Positions 46,168 to 54,679 of a stretch of DNA of 64,000 nt are shown piece after piece. Position 1 is the first letter of the stretch. Each line of letters opens with the position of its first letter. Source of the DNA: Treponema sp. (GTDB taxonomy: Bacteria > Spirochaetota > Spirochaetia > Treponematales > Treponemataceae); NCBI GenBank assembly GCA_016294105.1, contig JAEDCN010000006.1:1-64000 (forward strand), in the 5' to 3' direction. The position numbers and the translations under genes are program-made. The notes beneath the pieces are model-generated. The model did not search any database, was not told the DNA's origin, and saw nothing but the letters and a program-made list of their open reading frames with translations.

Positions 46168-47829
46168 CTAGCAGCGTTCCAGCCGAATGGTCTTTGTGGT
46201 CAAGTCGCATACCTCGGAAGGACCGTAGTACTGGATGGCTCCGGGGAAGAGGTAGCTGGTAGTTACAGCCCACTGGTCACGATGAGCGGCAAACTCCTTA
46301 AAGGGCTTTCCATCCAGCTCAACAAGGGCCTTGCGGATAACAGGCTTCTTGGAACCGTGGCGCTGCTCCATATTCATCATCATGGTCAGAGGAATACCAC
46401 CTGCAGTCCACTGTGCAGCAGGAGCGGTCAAGTTGCGAACGGAGGAAAGGTATCCTGTTACACCGCTGGCAATCAGCATGAAGGCTGTGTAACCAAGGGC
46501 ATAGCAGTAGTCAGCATCAAAGTTGGAGGGGAATGCACAGCGTCCCTCATAACCAAAGAAGTGGGTGTAGGAGCTGAACTTACCATTGTATGTTCCTTCC
46601 TTCTTCATGGCAGCCAAACGCTCTTCCACCATGGAAGCCAGCAGTTTTTCTGTCTCAATGCGGGAAACCTGTACGTTTCCGTGGGGGTCACGGTCTGCCA
46701 AGAACTGGGCTGCAATGGCTTCAGGCAAGGAAGCAAAGGTTTCGTAGGAAGTTGCAGTCAGGTGGGACTTAAGCCAATCCTTGCGAGCTGCAAAGTTAGC
46801 CAATCCGTTGAATTCATCCTGGTGACCAGCCATAGTGTCGTTCAACTCGGCGATCAGGCTCTTCATTTCGGGAATGAATTCTACCAATCCTTCTGGAATC
46901 AAAACGATTCCGAAGTTTTCCTTGTTCTCTGCACGCTTGGCGATTACCTTGCAAATATCATCAGTAATGGCGCGCAAGGTCATCTTCTTTGCTTCAACTT
47001 CCTCAGAAATCAAGCAAATATTTGGCTGAGTCTGCAGGGCACACTCCAAAGCGATGTGGCTGGCGGAGCGTCCCATGAGCTTGATGAAGTGCCAGTACTT
47101 CTTGGCACTGTTAGCATCACGGCCAATATTTCCAATGAGCTCGGAATAGGTTTTACAAGCAGTGTCAAATCCAAAGCTTGTTTCAATCTGCTGGTTCTTC
47201 AAGTCACCGTCGATAGTCTTGGGAACACCGATAACACGGGTCTTCTTTCCCAGCTCCAAGAAACGCTCTGCCAACAAAGCGGCATTTGTGTTGGAGTCAT
47301 CCCCACCGATGATTACGATGGCGTCCAGGTCAAGCTTCTCTGCAGTGGCAACGCTGGCTGCATACTGCTCAGGAGTCTCAATCTTGGTGCGTCCAGAACC
47401 GATCATGTCAAATCCACCAGTGTTGCGGTACTCATCCATGAAGGCATCGGTAATCTCTACGTATTCACCATCAATAAGACCAGAGGGACCGCCTGTAAAA
47501 CCGATAACTACAGAATCCTTGTTTCCCTTCTTGATTCCGTCATACAGACCGGCAATAACATTGTGTCCACCGGGAGCCTGTCCACCAGAAAGAATGATTC
47601 CAACACGGATTTTCTTCAGGGCATCGGGATTGTCACCCTTCTTGAACAAAGCCTCTGGCTTTCCGTAGGTATTCTTGAACAGGTTCTCCAATTCAGCCTG
47701 ATCAGCAATGGCGCTGGTGGGCTTTCCAAAATCGATTACAATGTTCTCAGGCTTGTTGTCTGCCAGAACAGCAGGCAGCTTTGGCTGATACTCATAGCGG
47801 GACTTCTGCAATGCAGATACAGTTTTCAT
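46168..47829 (-). CDS. pfp: Pyrophosphate-dependent 6-phosphofructokinase
   Basis: 553 residues, long (clade II) PPi-PFK. ILSGGQAPGGHN at the N-terminus, IIGGDDSNTNAALLAE (the GGDDS signature of PPi use) and the catalytic VPKTIDGDLKN. Uses PPi in place of ATP to make fructose-1,6-bisphosphate, reversibly, the form used by spirochaetes that ferment sugars. AGGAG precedes the ATG. Monocistronic, with its own promoter and terminator. Codon use is highly biased, suggesting high expression. Confidence 0.96.
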   Translation of the reverse strand: MKTVSALQKSRYEYQPKLPAVLADNKPENIVIDFGKPTSAIADQAELENLFKNTYGKPEALFKKGDNPDALKKIRVGIILSGGQAPGGHNVIAGLYDGIKKGNKDSVVIGFTGGPSGLIDGEYVEITDAFMDEYRNTGGFDMIGSGRTKIETPEQYAASVATAEKLDLDAIVIIGGDDSNTNAALLAERFLELGKKTRVIGVPKTIDGDLKNQQIETSFGFDTACKTYSELIGNIGRDANSAKKYWHFIKLMGRSASHIALECALQTQPNICLISEEVEAKKMTLRAITDDICKVIAKRAENKENFGIVLIPEGLVEFIPEMKSLIAELNDTMAGHQDEFNGLANFAARKDWLKSHLTATSYETFASLPEAIAAQFLADRDPHGNVQVSRIETEKLLASMVEERLAAMKKEGTYNGKFSSYTHFFGYEGRCAFPSNFDADYCYALGYTAFMLIASGVTGYLSSVRNLTAPAAQWTAGGIPLTMMMNMEQRHGSKKPVIRKALVELDGKPFKEFAAHRDQWAVTTSYLFPGAIQYYGPSEVCDLTTKTIRLERC

Positions 47830-47921
47830 GGCTTCTCCTCGAATTTACGGCTACTGATAAAAACGTCACATTCCAGACGCCTCCCAAAGGGACATAATCC
47901 TCACCGCATTTAATTGGATAT

Positions 47922-47951
47922 ATTTTACACTATTTCTAGGGTATTATTCAA
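47922..47951 (-). promoter_or_regulatory. Promoter of pfp
   Basis: On the minus strand TTGAAT (47951-47946), an 18-base spacer and TAAAAT (47927-47922), giving a leader of about 85 bases. Confidence 0.5.
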
Positions 47952-47986
47952 GGCAACCGAAAAAAATAAAAAACTTGAAAAATCTA

Positions 47987-48015
47987 TTGACTAAATCAAG
48001 TTTGTCTGATATAGT
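47987..48015 (+). promoter_or_regulatory. Sigma-70 promoter of tRNA-Met
   Basis: TTGACT (47987-47992), a 17-base spacer and TATAGT (48010-48015) preceded by TGA, an extended -10. Transcription starts just before the tRNA. Confidence 0.8.
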
Positions 48016-48027
48016 AGCCTTCGTTAC

Positions 48028-48100
48028 GGCGACATAGCTCAGTAGGTAGAGCAAACGGCTCATATCCGTTCGGTCATAGGTTCGATCCCTATTGTCGCTA
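48028..48100 (+). tRNA. tRNA with CAT anticodon (Met type)
   Basis: A 73-base cloverleaf: acceptor GGCGACA/TGTCGCT (G1-U72 wobble), anticodon stem AACGG/CCGTT around CAT, T arm ATAGGTTCGATCCCTAT. CAT can be elongator Met, or Ile when modified by TilS; the body looks like elongator Met. It is not initiator-like because the GGG/CCC anticodon pairs are missing. CCA is not encoded. Confidence 0.9.
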
Positions 48101-48108
48101 GATTTGGA

Positions 48109-48141
48109 AGGTAATTTGTTAAAAGCAAATTACCTTTTTTT
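48109..48141 (+). terminator. Terminator of tRNA-Met
   Basis: AGGTAATTTG pairs with CAAATTACCT, followed by seven T. Confidence 0.88.
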
Positions 48142-48171
48142 ATTTCTACCCAATTCACAGCGGAGGAACCC

Positions 48172-49122
48172 ATGTTACCAGAAATTTTCAAAGCTCCATT
48201 CAAAGGAAGGTCATTGCTGAACTGGATCGACTACACTCCCCAGGAAATCCTTCAGATTCTTGACCTGTCATCCCAGGTAAAGGCCGAGTCCCGTCGAGGC
48301 GAGATTCACCAGAGATTCAGAGGCAAGACTATCGCCCTCATTTTTGAAAAGCGTTCCACCAGAACCCGCTGTTCCTTTGAGACTGCCTTTGGAGAGGAAG
48401 GTGGCCATCCTGTGTTCCTTTCTTCCCAGGACATTCAGCTGGGAGCAAAGGAGTCCATCGAGGACACCGCCCGTGTTTTGGGAAGAATGTTCTCCGCCAT
48501 TGAATTCCGTGGTTTTTCTCAAAAGCACGTGGAGCTTTTGGCCCAGCATTCCGGCGTGCCTGTCATCAACGGCCTTACCGACGACTTCCACCCCACCCAG
48601 GTTTTGGCAGACGTGCTTACCATGAAGGAGCATTTTGGTCGCATTGCTGGCTTGAATCTTGCCTTCTGTGGAGACGGAAGAAACAACGTGGCTCGTTCCC
48701 TGATGCTGATTTGTGCCAAGCTGGGAATCAATTTCACCATCCTTAGTCCCGAAGAGCTCTTCCCCGATCCAGAGATTCAAGAAATCTGCAAGCCCTTTGC
48801 AGAAAAATCTGGGGCTAAAATCACCATTTCCAAAGATATTTCCCTTGTAAAAGATGCTGATTGCGTTTATACTGATGTATGGACTTCTATGGGAGAGGAA
48901 GCTCTCAAAGAAAGCCGAACCGCTCTTTTAACACCTTACCAAGTCAACCAGGATTTGATGAAGGCCACCGGCAAGGAGGAAACAATCTTCCTTCACTGTT
49001 TGCCTGCCGTCAAAGGAGAAGAGGTTACTGAAGAGGTATTTGAAGGGGCAAACAGCTTAGTTTGGGAACAGGCAGAAAACAGAAAGCATACCATCAAGGC
49101 TATCATGCTGTCCCTGCTGTAG
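48172..49122 (+). CDS. argF: Ornithine carbamoyltransferase
   Basis: 316 residues. Carbamoyl-phosphate loop STRTRCSFE, FHPTQVLAD, the ornithine-side DVWTSMGEE (SMG loop) and HCLPAVKGEE near the end. It makes citrulline in arginine synthesis, or runs in reverse in the arginine deiminase pathway. GGAGGA precedes the ATG. Other arg or arc genes are absent here, so direction of use cannot be told. Confidence 0.95.
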   Translation: MLPEIFKAPFKGRSLLNWIDYTPQEILQILDLSSQVKAESRRGEIHQRFRGKTIALIFEKRSTRTRCSFETAFGEEGGHPVFLSSQDIQLGAKESIEDTARVLGRMFSAIEFRGFSQKHVELLAQHSGVPVINGLTDDFHPTQVLADVLTMKEHFGRIAGLNLAFCGDGRNNVARSLMLICAKLGINFTILSPEELFPDPEIQEICKPFAEKSGAKITISKDISLVKDADCVYTDVWTSMGEEALKESRTALLTPYQVNQDLMKATGKEETIFLHCLPAVKGEEVTEEVFEGANSLVWEQAENRKHTIKAIMLSLL

Positions 49123-49142
49123 TTTCTGGACTAAAAAAAGTC

Positions 49143-49158
49143 TCCTATGTACATAGGA
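49143..49158. promoter_or_regulatory. 16-bp perfect palindrome after argF
   Basis: TCCTATGTACATAGGA lies between the argF stop and the ribosome site of the next gene. It may be a small operator or a leader hairpin for the exported-protein gene. Confidence 0.35.
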
Positions 49159-49175
49159 ATAAAAGGAGTTGCAGA

Positions 49176-49601
49176 ATGAAGAAAAGCTTGCTTGCACTGT
49201 TGCTGGTGTTTGGTCTCACTGTAGCTGGAGTTTTTGCTCAGGAGCAGGATGCCCAGACAAACGAGTACGATGGAAACTTGACCTACCGCAACGTTGTTGT
49301 TTACAAGGTTTTTGATCACAAGGATGTGGTTATCGTTATGTACGCCAAGCATGGCAAGGACATGGGACAGGTGATGATTCCCAAGTCTTGGCTTCACGAA
49401 AATCCACGAAAATTGACATACAGGGAATTGCCTGTTGGACTTAATCCCTATATGACTGTTCTTGAGAAGGATGGGGAATTCTACAAGGTAATCCTCAGTC
49501 TTCCTCCAGTGAGAAGTCCTGACCACGTTTGGACAGTAGCACATCCTTATATCGATATTGGTGATGCTGCCAGTGCAGAAACATTGGAGTTAGATTTCTA
49601 A
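49176..49601 (+). CDS. Small exported protein, unknown
   Basis: 141 residues with a clean signal peptide (MKKSLLALLLVFGLTVAGVFAQ, cleavage likely after VFA) and a beta-rich mature part ending in TLELDF. No domain that I recognise; it is probably periplasmic or outer-surface and typical of treponemal lineage-specific proteins. The start at 49176 follows AAGGAG; a long upstream in-frame extension running through argF is rejected. Confidence 0.75.
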   Translation: MKKSLLALLLVFGLTVAGVFAQEQDAQTNEYDGNLTYRNVVVYKVFDHKDVVIVMYAKHGKDMGQVMIPKSWLHENPRKLTYRELPVGLNPYMTVLEKDGEFYKVILSLPPVRSPDHVWTVAHPYIDIGDAASAETLELDF

Positions 49602-49605
49602 ACAC

Positions 49606-50862
49606 ATGACTTGTCTTGAAAAAATACAAGTTGTCTCACAACAAGAGTCAGCCGTTTCAACTTTGGACGGCTGGCTTTTTACTGATTTTGCAGGCAGAGA
49701 CAATCTTACAAAAGACCTGCTTCAATTACCCTTAGATGGAATGACCACCCGACGGTGGATTTACATTGTACCTCCCACGGGAGAACCAGTAAAGATTCTT
49801 CATAAAATTGAACCCCACGCTCTTGACTCCCTTCCAGGAGAGTACAAGATTTTCTATTCCTCCCAGCAGGAATTGAAGGCAGCCCTGTCCCAGTATAAGG
49901 ACAAGACCCTAGCCCTTCTGTGGGATCCCGATTTGCCAGTTATCTCCACCGTTGATGGTGGATTTATCACCCTTCTCCAAAAGGAAGGAATTACAATTAC
50001 TAGTGCCGCAAAGCTTTTGCAGCGATACAAGGGAATTCTTTCTGCAGTAAGCATTCAAAGCCAGGAACGTGCCGCCGCATTGCTTTATAAAATCATTTAT
50101 GATACCTGGGGTTTTATCTGCCAGCATTATCGTTCCAAGGAGCCTTTGAATGAACGGGCAGTACAAATCTTTATCTTGGAACAATTCTACAAGTATAAAC
50201 TCACAACGAACCATAGTCCCGTTGTTGCCTTTGGAGCTCATACTGGAGACCCCCACTACGAAGTTCCAGAAGACGGCGGAAAGATAGCCGAAGAAGGTGA
50301 CATTATCCAGCTGGATATTTGGGCCAAGGAGCGTCTGGCAGATGACGGTCAGGGTGGTGTTTCTGCCACAGTTCCCGCCTACGCAGATATTTCCTGGGTG
50401 GGTGTTTTTGGTGAGGTGGTGCCACAGGAAGCTGAAAAGCGGTTTTCCGTTTTGTGCCAGGCCAGAGATTCCGTTGCTACCACCATTACAGAGGCGGTAA
50501 CAAAAGGAATCCGTCTCACCGGTGCAGAATTGGATCTTCAGGTTCGTTCCATCATTGAAAAAGCTGGATATGGTAGTTTCATCAAGCACCGAACGGGACA
50601 TGGCATTGACACAGAGGTTCACGGAAGTGGTACCAACCTAGATGGAAGCGAGTTCCCAGATTACCGGCAGCTTCTACCTGGAAGCAGTTTTTCTGTGGAG
50701 CCAGGAATCTACGGTCAGGATTTTGGCATGAGAACTGAAATCGACATTTATATCGATGAAGCTGGTATGCCTATTGTGTCCGGCAAGAAATTCAACCAAG
50801 GAAAGCTGGGCCAGTACTCCATTCCGCAGCAAAGACTTCTTACAACCAAGGATATACTATGA
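49606..50862 (+). CDS. Xaa-Pro aminopeptidase-like M24 peptidase
   Basis: 418 residues: an N-terminal creatinase-like domain (about 1-170) and a C-terminal pita-bread domain with the metal ligands: Asp in LDIWAKE and ADISW, His in HRTGHGID, Glu in SVEPGIYG and Glu in RTEIDIYI. It removes N-terminal residues that precede proline. It overlaps the nrnA-like gene by four bases and follows the exported-protein gene at once. Confidence 0.9.
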   Translation: MTCLEKIQVVSQQESAVSTLDGWLFTDFAGRDNLTKDLLQLPLDGMTTRRWIYIVPPTGEPVKILHKIEPHALDSLPGEYKIFYSSQQELKAALSQYKDKTLALLWDPDLPVISTVDGGFITLLQKEGITITSAAKLLQRYKGILSAVSIQSQERAAALLYKIIYDTWGFICQHYRSKEPLNERAVQIFILEQFYKYKLTTNHSPVVAFGAHTGDPHYEVPEDGGKIAEEGDIIQLDIWAKERLADDGQGGVSATVPAYADISWVGVFGEVVPQEAEKRFSVLCQARDSVATTITEAVTKGIRLTGAELDLQVRSIIEKAGYGSFIKHRTGHGIDTEVHGSGTNLDGSEFPDYRQLLPGSSFSVEPGIYGQDFGMRTEIDIYIDEAGMPIVSGKKFNQGKLGQYSIPQQRLLTTKDIL

Positions 50863-51857
50863 AGATTATAACTGATGAGCAGGCACAGCAATTTAAGGAC
50901 TTTGTGCAAGCATACGACAGCTTCATTGTTGTGGGACACAAGGAACCTGATGGAGACTGTATTGCCTCATCCTTGGGGGTTGCCGCAATTCTGAAAAAAC
51001 TAGGCAAGCCCTACCAGCTGATTTCGGCAGGTCCCTTCAAGCGTACCGAAATCAAGGATTACGAAAAGCTTTTTGGACGGCAGGCAACACTCCTGCAAAC
51101 AGGAAAAAAAATAGCTCTGATTATTGTTGATTGTGGTGAGTTCAAGCGTATTGGAGAAATCTTTTCTCAGGATACCCTTATTACAGACATGTCTACCCTT
51201 CCCACATTTTTTATAGACCACCACAAAACCTCATTTCCAGAATCTCAAACCTATATTATTGAGCCCACCTCACCTGCTACCTCCTATTTGGTTCAGCAGC
51301 TATACGAAAAATTGGTTGGTCCTTTGGACAAGGATACTGCCCAGATTCTTTTCTTTGGCTTGTGCACCGATACAGGTTATTTCCGTTTTCTGGAAGAAAA
51401 TTCCAGCGACATCTTTATGGCAGCAGCCCGTATGGTGGAGGCAGGGGTAAGCCCACGTACCACCTATGATACCATGACAAGCGGCAAACCCTTTTCCACC
51501 AGAAAGCTGCTGGGAGTGTTATTGGAGCGGTCTACCCAGTATTACGACGGTAAACTCATCATCACCTACGAAACCCAGGATGATACCCGACGATATGGAG
51601 GCGAGGGGCGGGATTCTGACAGCCTTTATCAGCTACTCCTGTCTTGTGTGGGAGTAGAAGTGGTGGTATTTATCCGTCAGGAAACGGAGCAGTCCTGTAC
51701 CATGGGGCTTCGTTCCAAGGACCAGGTGGATGTAAGTACCGTTGCAGCAAGCTTTGGTGGTGGAGGACATAAAAACGCCTCTGGATGCAGTACCCCCGGT
51801 ACCATCGACGAATTGATTCCAAAGCTCCTTGCAGAGCTTGAGCCAGCACTAAAATAA
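50859..51857 (+). CDS. nrnA: DHH-family oligoribonuclease/pAp phosphatase
   Basis: 332 residues: DHH motifs in order, GHKEPDGDCIASSLG, VDCGEFKRIGE, FIDHHKTSF, then the DHHA1 domain with GGGGHKNASG. NrnA degrades short RNAs (nanoRNA) and dephosphorylates pAp; it also clears pGpG/pApA in second-messenger turnover. The ATG overlaps the peptidase stop. A strong terminator follows. Confidence 0.9.
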   Translation: MKIITDEQAQQFKDFVQAYDSFIVVGHKEPDGDCIASSLGVAAILKKLGKPYQLISAGPFKRTEIKDYEKLFGRQATLLQTGKKIALIIVDCGEFKRIGEIFSQDTLITDMSTLPTFFIDHHKTSFPESQTYIIEPTSPATSYLVQQLYEKLVGPLDKDTAQILFFGLCTDTGYFRFLEENSSDIFMAAARMVEAGVSPRTTYDTMTSGKPFSTRKLLGVLLERSTQYYDGKLIITYETQDDTRRYGGEGRDSDSLYQLLLSCVGVEVVVFIRQETEQSCTMGLRSKDQVDVSTVAASFGGGGHKNASGCSTPGTIDELIPKLLAELEPALK

Positions 51858-51867
51858 GTTCTAAGAC

Positions 51868-51904
51868 AAAGATTCAAAGGTTTTCCTTTGAATCTTTTTT
51901 TTCT
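51868..51904 (+). terminator. Terminator after nrnA
   Basis: AAAGATTCAAAGG pairs with CCTTTGAATCTTT across four bases, followed by T-rich DNA. Confidence 0.9.
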
Positions 51905-52070
51905 TTTAAAAGTTCCAAAAATATTCTATAAAATTTATTTTTTCCTATTTTACAAATTTTTTTAAATTTTTTAGAATAAAAATAAAGAAAAATAAATTTT
52001 TTTAAATAAAAATCCTTGAAAATTCCCTACAAATATATCAAATACTTCTATTATTCCATATAATTTTAAG

Positions 52071-52087
52071 TTGGCACGATTCTTGCA
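52071..52087 (+). promoter_or_regulatory. Sigma-54 promoter
   Basis: TTGGCACG-ATTC-TTGCA matches the -24/-12 consensus (TGGCACG, four bases, TTGCA) exactly, 32 bases before the ATG at 52119, leaving a short leader with AAGGAGG. The 51905-52070 stretch upstream is very rich in A and T runs, as expected for a bendable enhancer-to-promoter region; no enhancer repeat could be defined. Confidence 0.88.
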
Positions 52088-52118
52088 GTAAATACAGTAG
52101 TATTAAGGAGGCATAAAT

Positions 52119-53000
52119 ATGCTAGCAGTCAACAAAATTTATGTGCGTTACAAAAATCGGGAAATTTCAAAGGAAAAGGCAGTATCATGTCTTTTAGCTG
52201 AAATTTTCAAATCCCCATGGTACTATTGCATGGAGCAATTACCGGAAGATGAGATAAGCAGCTTTCTCATCTGGATTCATAACCACATTCCAAAGATGCT
52301 GGAAAACTATGATGATTTCAGCACCACCTTTCTCACCTACTTCACTACCAGTGTACGGTTCAGGTACAAAAGTTGGAGAAGGACAAATGTAAAGCAAAAA
52401 TGCTTTCAAGACATACTGGATACCCAACAGTATTTAGATTACACTGCACCCAACGAAAATGAATCCCAAGTGTGCGAAACACCACCAGATTACGAGCCAG
52501 AACCTGAAAATAACTTCAATTTGAAGGAGCCACTGACAAAAAAACAGTCAACTACCCTTCTGGTTTTGTCATTAAAGTCATATTATCTGCTTTCAAATAG
52601 GGTTATAGCAACAATTCCTACCCTTACAGGAATTAGTCATCAGGAATTCAGCCAGTACCTAAAATCGATTGAGGATAAGATGCAGGATAAGCTAGAAATC
52701 CGCAAGCACTTGGAAAATCGGGTGAACATGTCATATATCATGTGCCAGCAATATGCCATGGAGTTGTCAAATATGACAATGGATAGCTGTCAGTATCAGA
52801 TTGTCTTAAAAAAATATGAAAACCAGAAGAAAAAGCTGGAATGTTTGAGATACCGACATAAAACATTTAATCTAAAGCCTTCCAACAGAATGGTGGAGGA
52901 TGTGTTAAAGCTCTCAGAAGGAAGCGTACGCAGAATTCTGGCTGCTGCAGGAAAATCCATCGATCAAATTCGAGCACTTCTTGACCTTAAAAAGGAGTAA
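52119..53000 (+). CDS. Sigma-factor-like or HTH regulator, unknown, under sigma-54
   Basis: 293 residues that I do not recognise as a named family. The N-terminal 90 residues end in an aromatic/basic FLTYFTTSVRFRYKSWRR, similar in feel to sigma region 2; the middle is acidic (about 110-140); the C-terminus VEDVLKLSEGSVRRILAAAG is a good helix-turn-helix like sigma region 4. It is the first gene behind a consensus sigma-54 promoter and is followed by rdgB. AAGGAGG sets the start. The sigma-like reading is inference. Confidence 0.6.
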   Translation: MLAVNKIYVRYKNREISKEKAVSCLLAEIFKSPWYYCMEQLPEDEISSFLIWIHNHIPKMLENYDDFSTTFLTYFTTSVRFRYKSWRRTNVKQKCFQDILDTQQYLDYTAPNENESQVCETPPDYEPEPENNFNLKEPLTKKQSTTLLVLSLKSYYLLSNRVIATIPTLTGISHQEFSQYLKSIEDKMQDKLEIRKHLENRVNMSYIMCQQYAMELSNMTMDSCQYQIVLKKYENQKKKLECLRYRHKTFNLKPSNRMVEDVLKLSEGSVRRILAAAGKSIDQIRALLDLKKE

Positions 53001-53015
53001 ATGATAGGATAAACT

Positions 53016-53687
53016 ATGAAAATTTACTTTGCATCAGGAAATTTGCACAAAAAACAGGAAATGCAAGCCTTGTTCCCAGAATTTGATCTTGTCATTCCAT
53101 CAGAGGAAGGAATCCACTTTGATCCAGAAGAAAATGGTTCAAGCTTTTTGGAGAACAGCCTCATAAAGGCCCAAGCTTTGTGGAACATGGTCCATCACCC
53201 AGTGTTGGCAGATGATTCTGGTATCTGTGTAGACATCCTCAAGGGAATTCCAGGAATTTATTCTGCCCGCTACGGTGGAAAGGATTTCCCCAAAGGCAGG
53301 CCAGATGGAACAAAGCCAACTCAGGAGGAACAAAATCAATTCCTCATCCAGGAAACAGATTGTGCCCTCCAAGAGCTCGCTTCCCAGGGTAAGGCATTGC
53401 CTGAAAATCCACGGAGTTGCCGGTATGTTTGTGCTATGGTCTTGTATCTTGGACCAGATAGATTTTATTCTGCCCAGGAAACCATGGAGGGTAGCCTCAT
53501 CCAGAGCCTTGATCTATCCCGAGGCACTGGAGGCTTTGGCTATGACCCCATAGTCATTCTTGCAGGAACGGACAAAACCATTGCCCAGCTTTCTGCACAG
53601 GAAAAAAATGGTCTTTCTCACCGTGGAAAGGCTGCCCGGGGATTGCACCAGATTCTGATGTCTCTGGTTCCACCCGCTAACAATTAA
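53016..53687 (+). CDS. rdgB: dITP/XTP pyrophosphatase RdgB (Ham1)
   Basis: 223 residues: IYFASGNLHKKQEM at the N-terminus, ADDSGICVDILKGIPGIYSARYGG, GTGGFGYDPIVI and SHRGKAARGL. It removes non-canonical purine nucleotides from the pool. AGGA precedes the ATG. It shares a transcript with the sigma-54-driven gene. The stop overlaps the convergent methyltransferase by four bases. Confidence 0.95.
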   Translation: MKIYFASGNLHKKQEMQALFPEFDLVIPSEEGIHFDPEENGSSFLENSLIKAQALWNMVHHPVLADDSGICVDILKGIPGIYSARYGGKDFPKGRPDGTKPTQEEQNQFLIQETDCALQELASQGKALPENPRSCRYVCAMVLYLGPDRFYSAQETMEGSLIQSLDLSRGTGGFGYDPIVILAGTDKTIAQLSAQEKNGLSHRGKAARGLHQILMSLVPPANN

Positions 53688-54484
53688 CCTTTGAAGGGGG
53701 CATCTTCTTGCTTCTTGAACAAAAAGATTCGAGAAGATGCCTTTCCAAGGTATTCCAAGCCACAAGTCTTTCCGCAGGCTTCTATAGCCCTCTCCGTATA
53801 AAACGACACGTGGGTTCTATCGTCCTTATACCACCACTTCTTAAAATCCTCTGTTGTTACCATTTCATCAGGAATAGGTAAGGTACCCACCGCAACAAAG
53901 CCTCCTGTACAACAACAGTCAGCCAAACCTGCAAAACCTTCCCAGGGCTGCTCAAAATGCTCTGCCACCTCAAGGCATAAAACCAAGGGTACCAGCCCCT
54001 TTTTGCCATCGGGAGCAAAAAAAGGATCCCAGCCCCCAATGAAAGCCTTCTCTGGCAAGACAGGAAGCATCTGAGCCAAGTATTCCACGCAAGATTCCAA
54101 ACTTTGAATTTCCTGCCACAGCACAGATTTTTCTACTGTTTTTTCCTGTCTTTGCCTTTTAGAAACCGACTCCAATAGCTGTATCAGTGCAGGATTTGGC
54201 CCGCTTCCATAATCTAAAATTCCAGAAAGCTGAAAGGGTGGCAAAGCGGCAAAAGTGTTAAGCAAGAACTCCCCGAGACATTTTGCGTAACCTAAATCCT
54301 CTAAGGTATTATTATGGTGACTATATCGCTGTAGCTGCTGGGATCTAGATAAAAAATCTTTGTCCGACAAAGAAATAGCATTACAAAAGCTACAACGAAA
54401 ATATTCACAGCTTCTTTTTCTGGTTACAATCAAAAACGAGGAAATATCTTCACGACCGCAAAATTTACATCTGGAAAAAAGCAT
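53684..54484 (-). CDS. Zinc-finger SAM-dependent methyltransferase
   Basis: 266 residues. An N-terminal zinc ribbon (Cys7, Cys10 in CKFCG and a second pair in CSFC) precedes a class I methyltransferase-like domain: LDYGSGPNPALIQ (motif I) and a later CLEVAEHFEQP (motif-IV-like). The target is unknown. The divergent neighbour is the flagellin locus, so a link to flagellin modification is possible but unproven. A TATAGT box (54495-54490) ends five bases before the ATG and there is no ribosome site. Confidence 0.75.
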   Translation of the reverse strand: MLFSRCKFCGREDISSFLIVTRKRSCEYFRCSFCNAISLSDKDFLSRSQQLQRYSHHNNTLEDLGYAKCLGEFLLNTFAALPPFQLSGILDYGSGPNPALIQLLESVSKRQRQEKTVEKSVLWQEIQSLESCVEYLAQMLPVLPEKAFIGGWDPFFAPDGKKGLVPLVLCLEVAEHFEQPWEGFAGLADCCCTGGFVAVGTLPIPDEMVTTEDFKKWWYKDDRTHVSFYTERAIEACGKTCGLEYLGKASSRIFLFKKQEDAPFKG

Positions 54485-54503
54485 ACAAAACTATAATTTA
54501 TCC

Positions 54504-54530
54504 TCAAGAAAAAAGCAATTCAACCGATAT
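54504..54530 (+). promoter_or_regulatory. Candidate sigma-28 promoter of flaB
   Basis: TCAAGAAA (-35), an 11-base spacer and ACCGATAT (-10) resemble the sigma-28 consensus TAAAGTTT-N11-GCCGATAA. Transcription would start about 140 bases before the flagellin start. The -10 is good, the -35 only partial. Confidence 0.45.
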
Positions 54531-54633
54531 TCTTTATGAAGAGTTGTATGGAAGGACAGCTTCGTTGAAGGATCCGACCATACATTTTCACCGTAAGTTA
54601 TCACTAATGTAGCCTTGTAGTGTAAACTTGCAA

Positions 54634-54679
54634 CGGACAGCAGGGAAGTTGTCCGAAAACAATTCCATGGAGGAAAAAT
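54634..54679 (+). promoter_or_regulatory. Flagellin leader element, first copy
   Basis: A CGGACA/TGTCCG stem-loop (54634-54655) is followed by GAAAACAA and CATGGAGG, which contains the ribosome site. The same order occurs before the second flagellin. Several GGA triplets lie in the loop and at the ribosome site, the pattern bound by CsrA. Confidence 0.45.

Noticed and set aside
46282..47913. A 543-codon open frame on the plus strand opposite pfp
   Set aside because: The minus strand encodes a complete PPi-phosphofructokinase with all motifs; its biased codon use keeps the antisense frame open. The antisense product (Cys/Ser/Gly/Leu-rich) shows no domain, and it has no ribosome site.
52119..53000. 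The idea that this gene is FliA (sigma-28) itself
   Set aside because: It lacks the recognisable region 2.4/4.2 sequences of FliA and is too divergent. I keep it as an unknown sigma-like protein.
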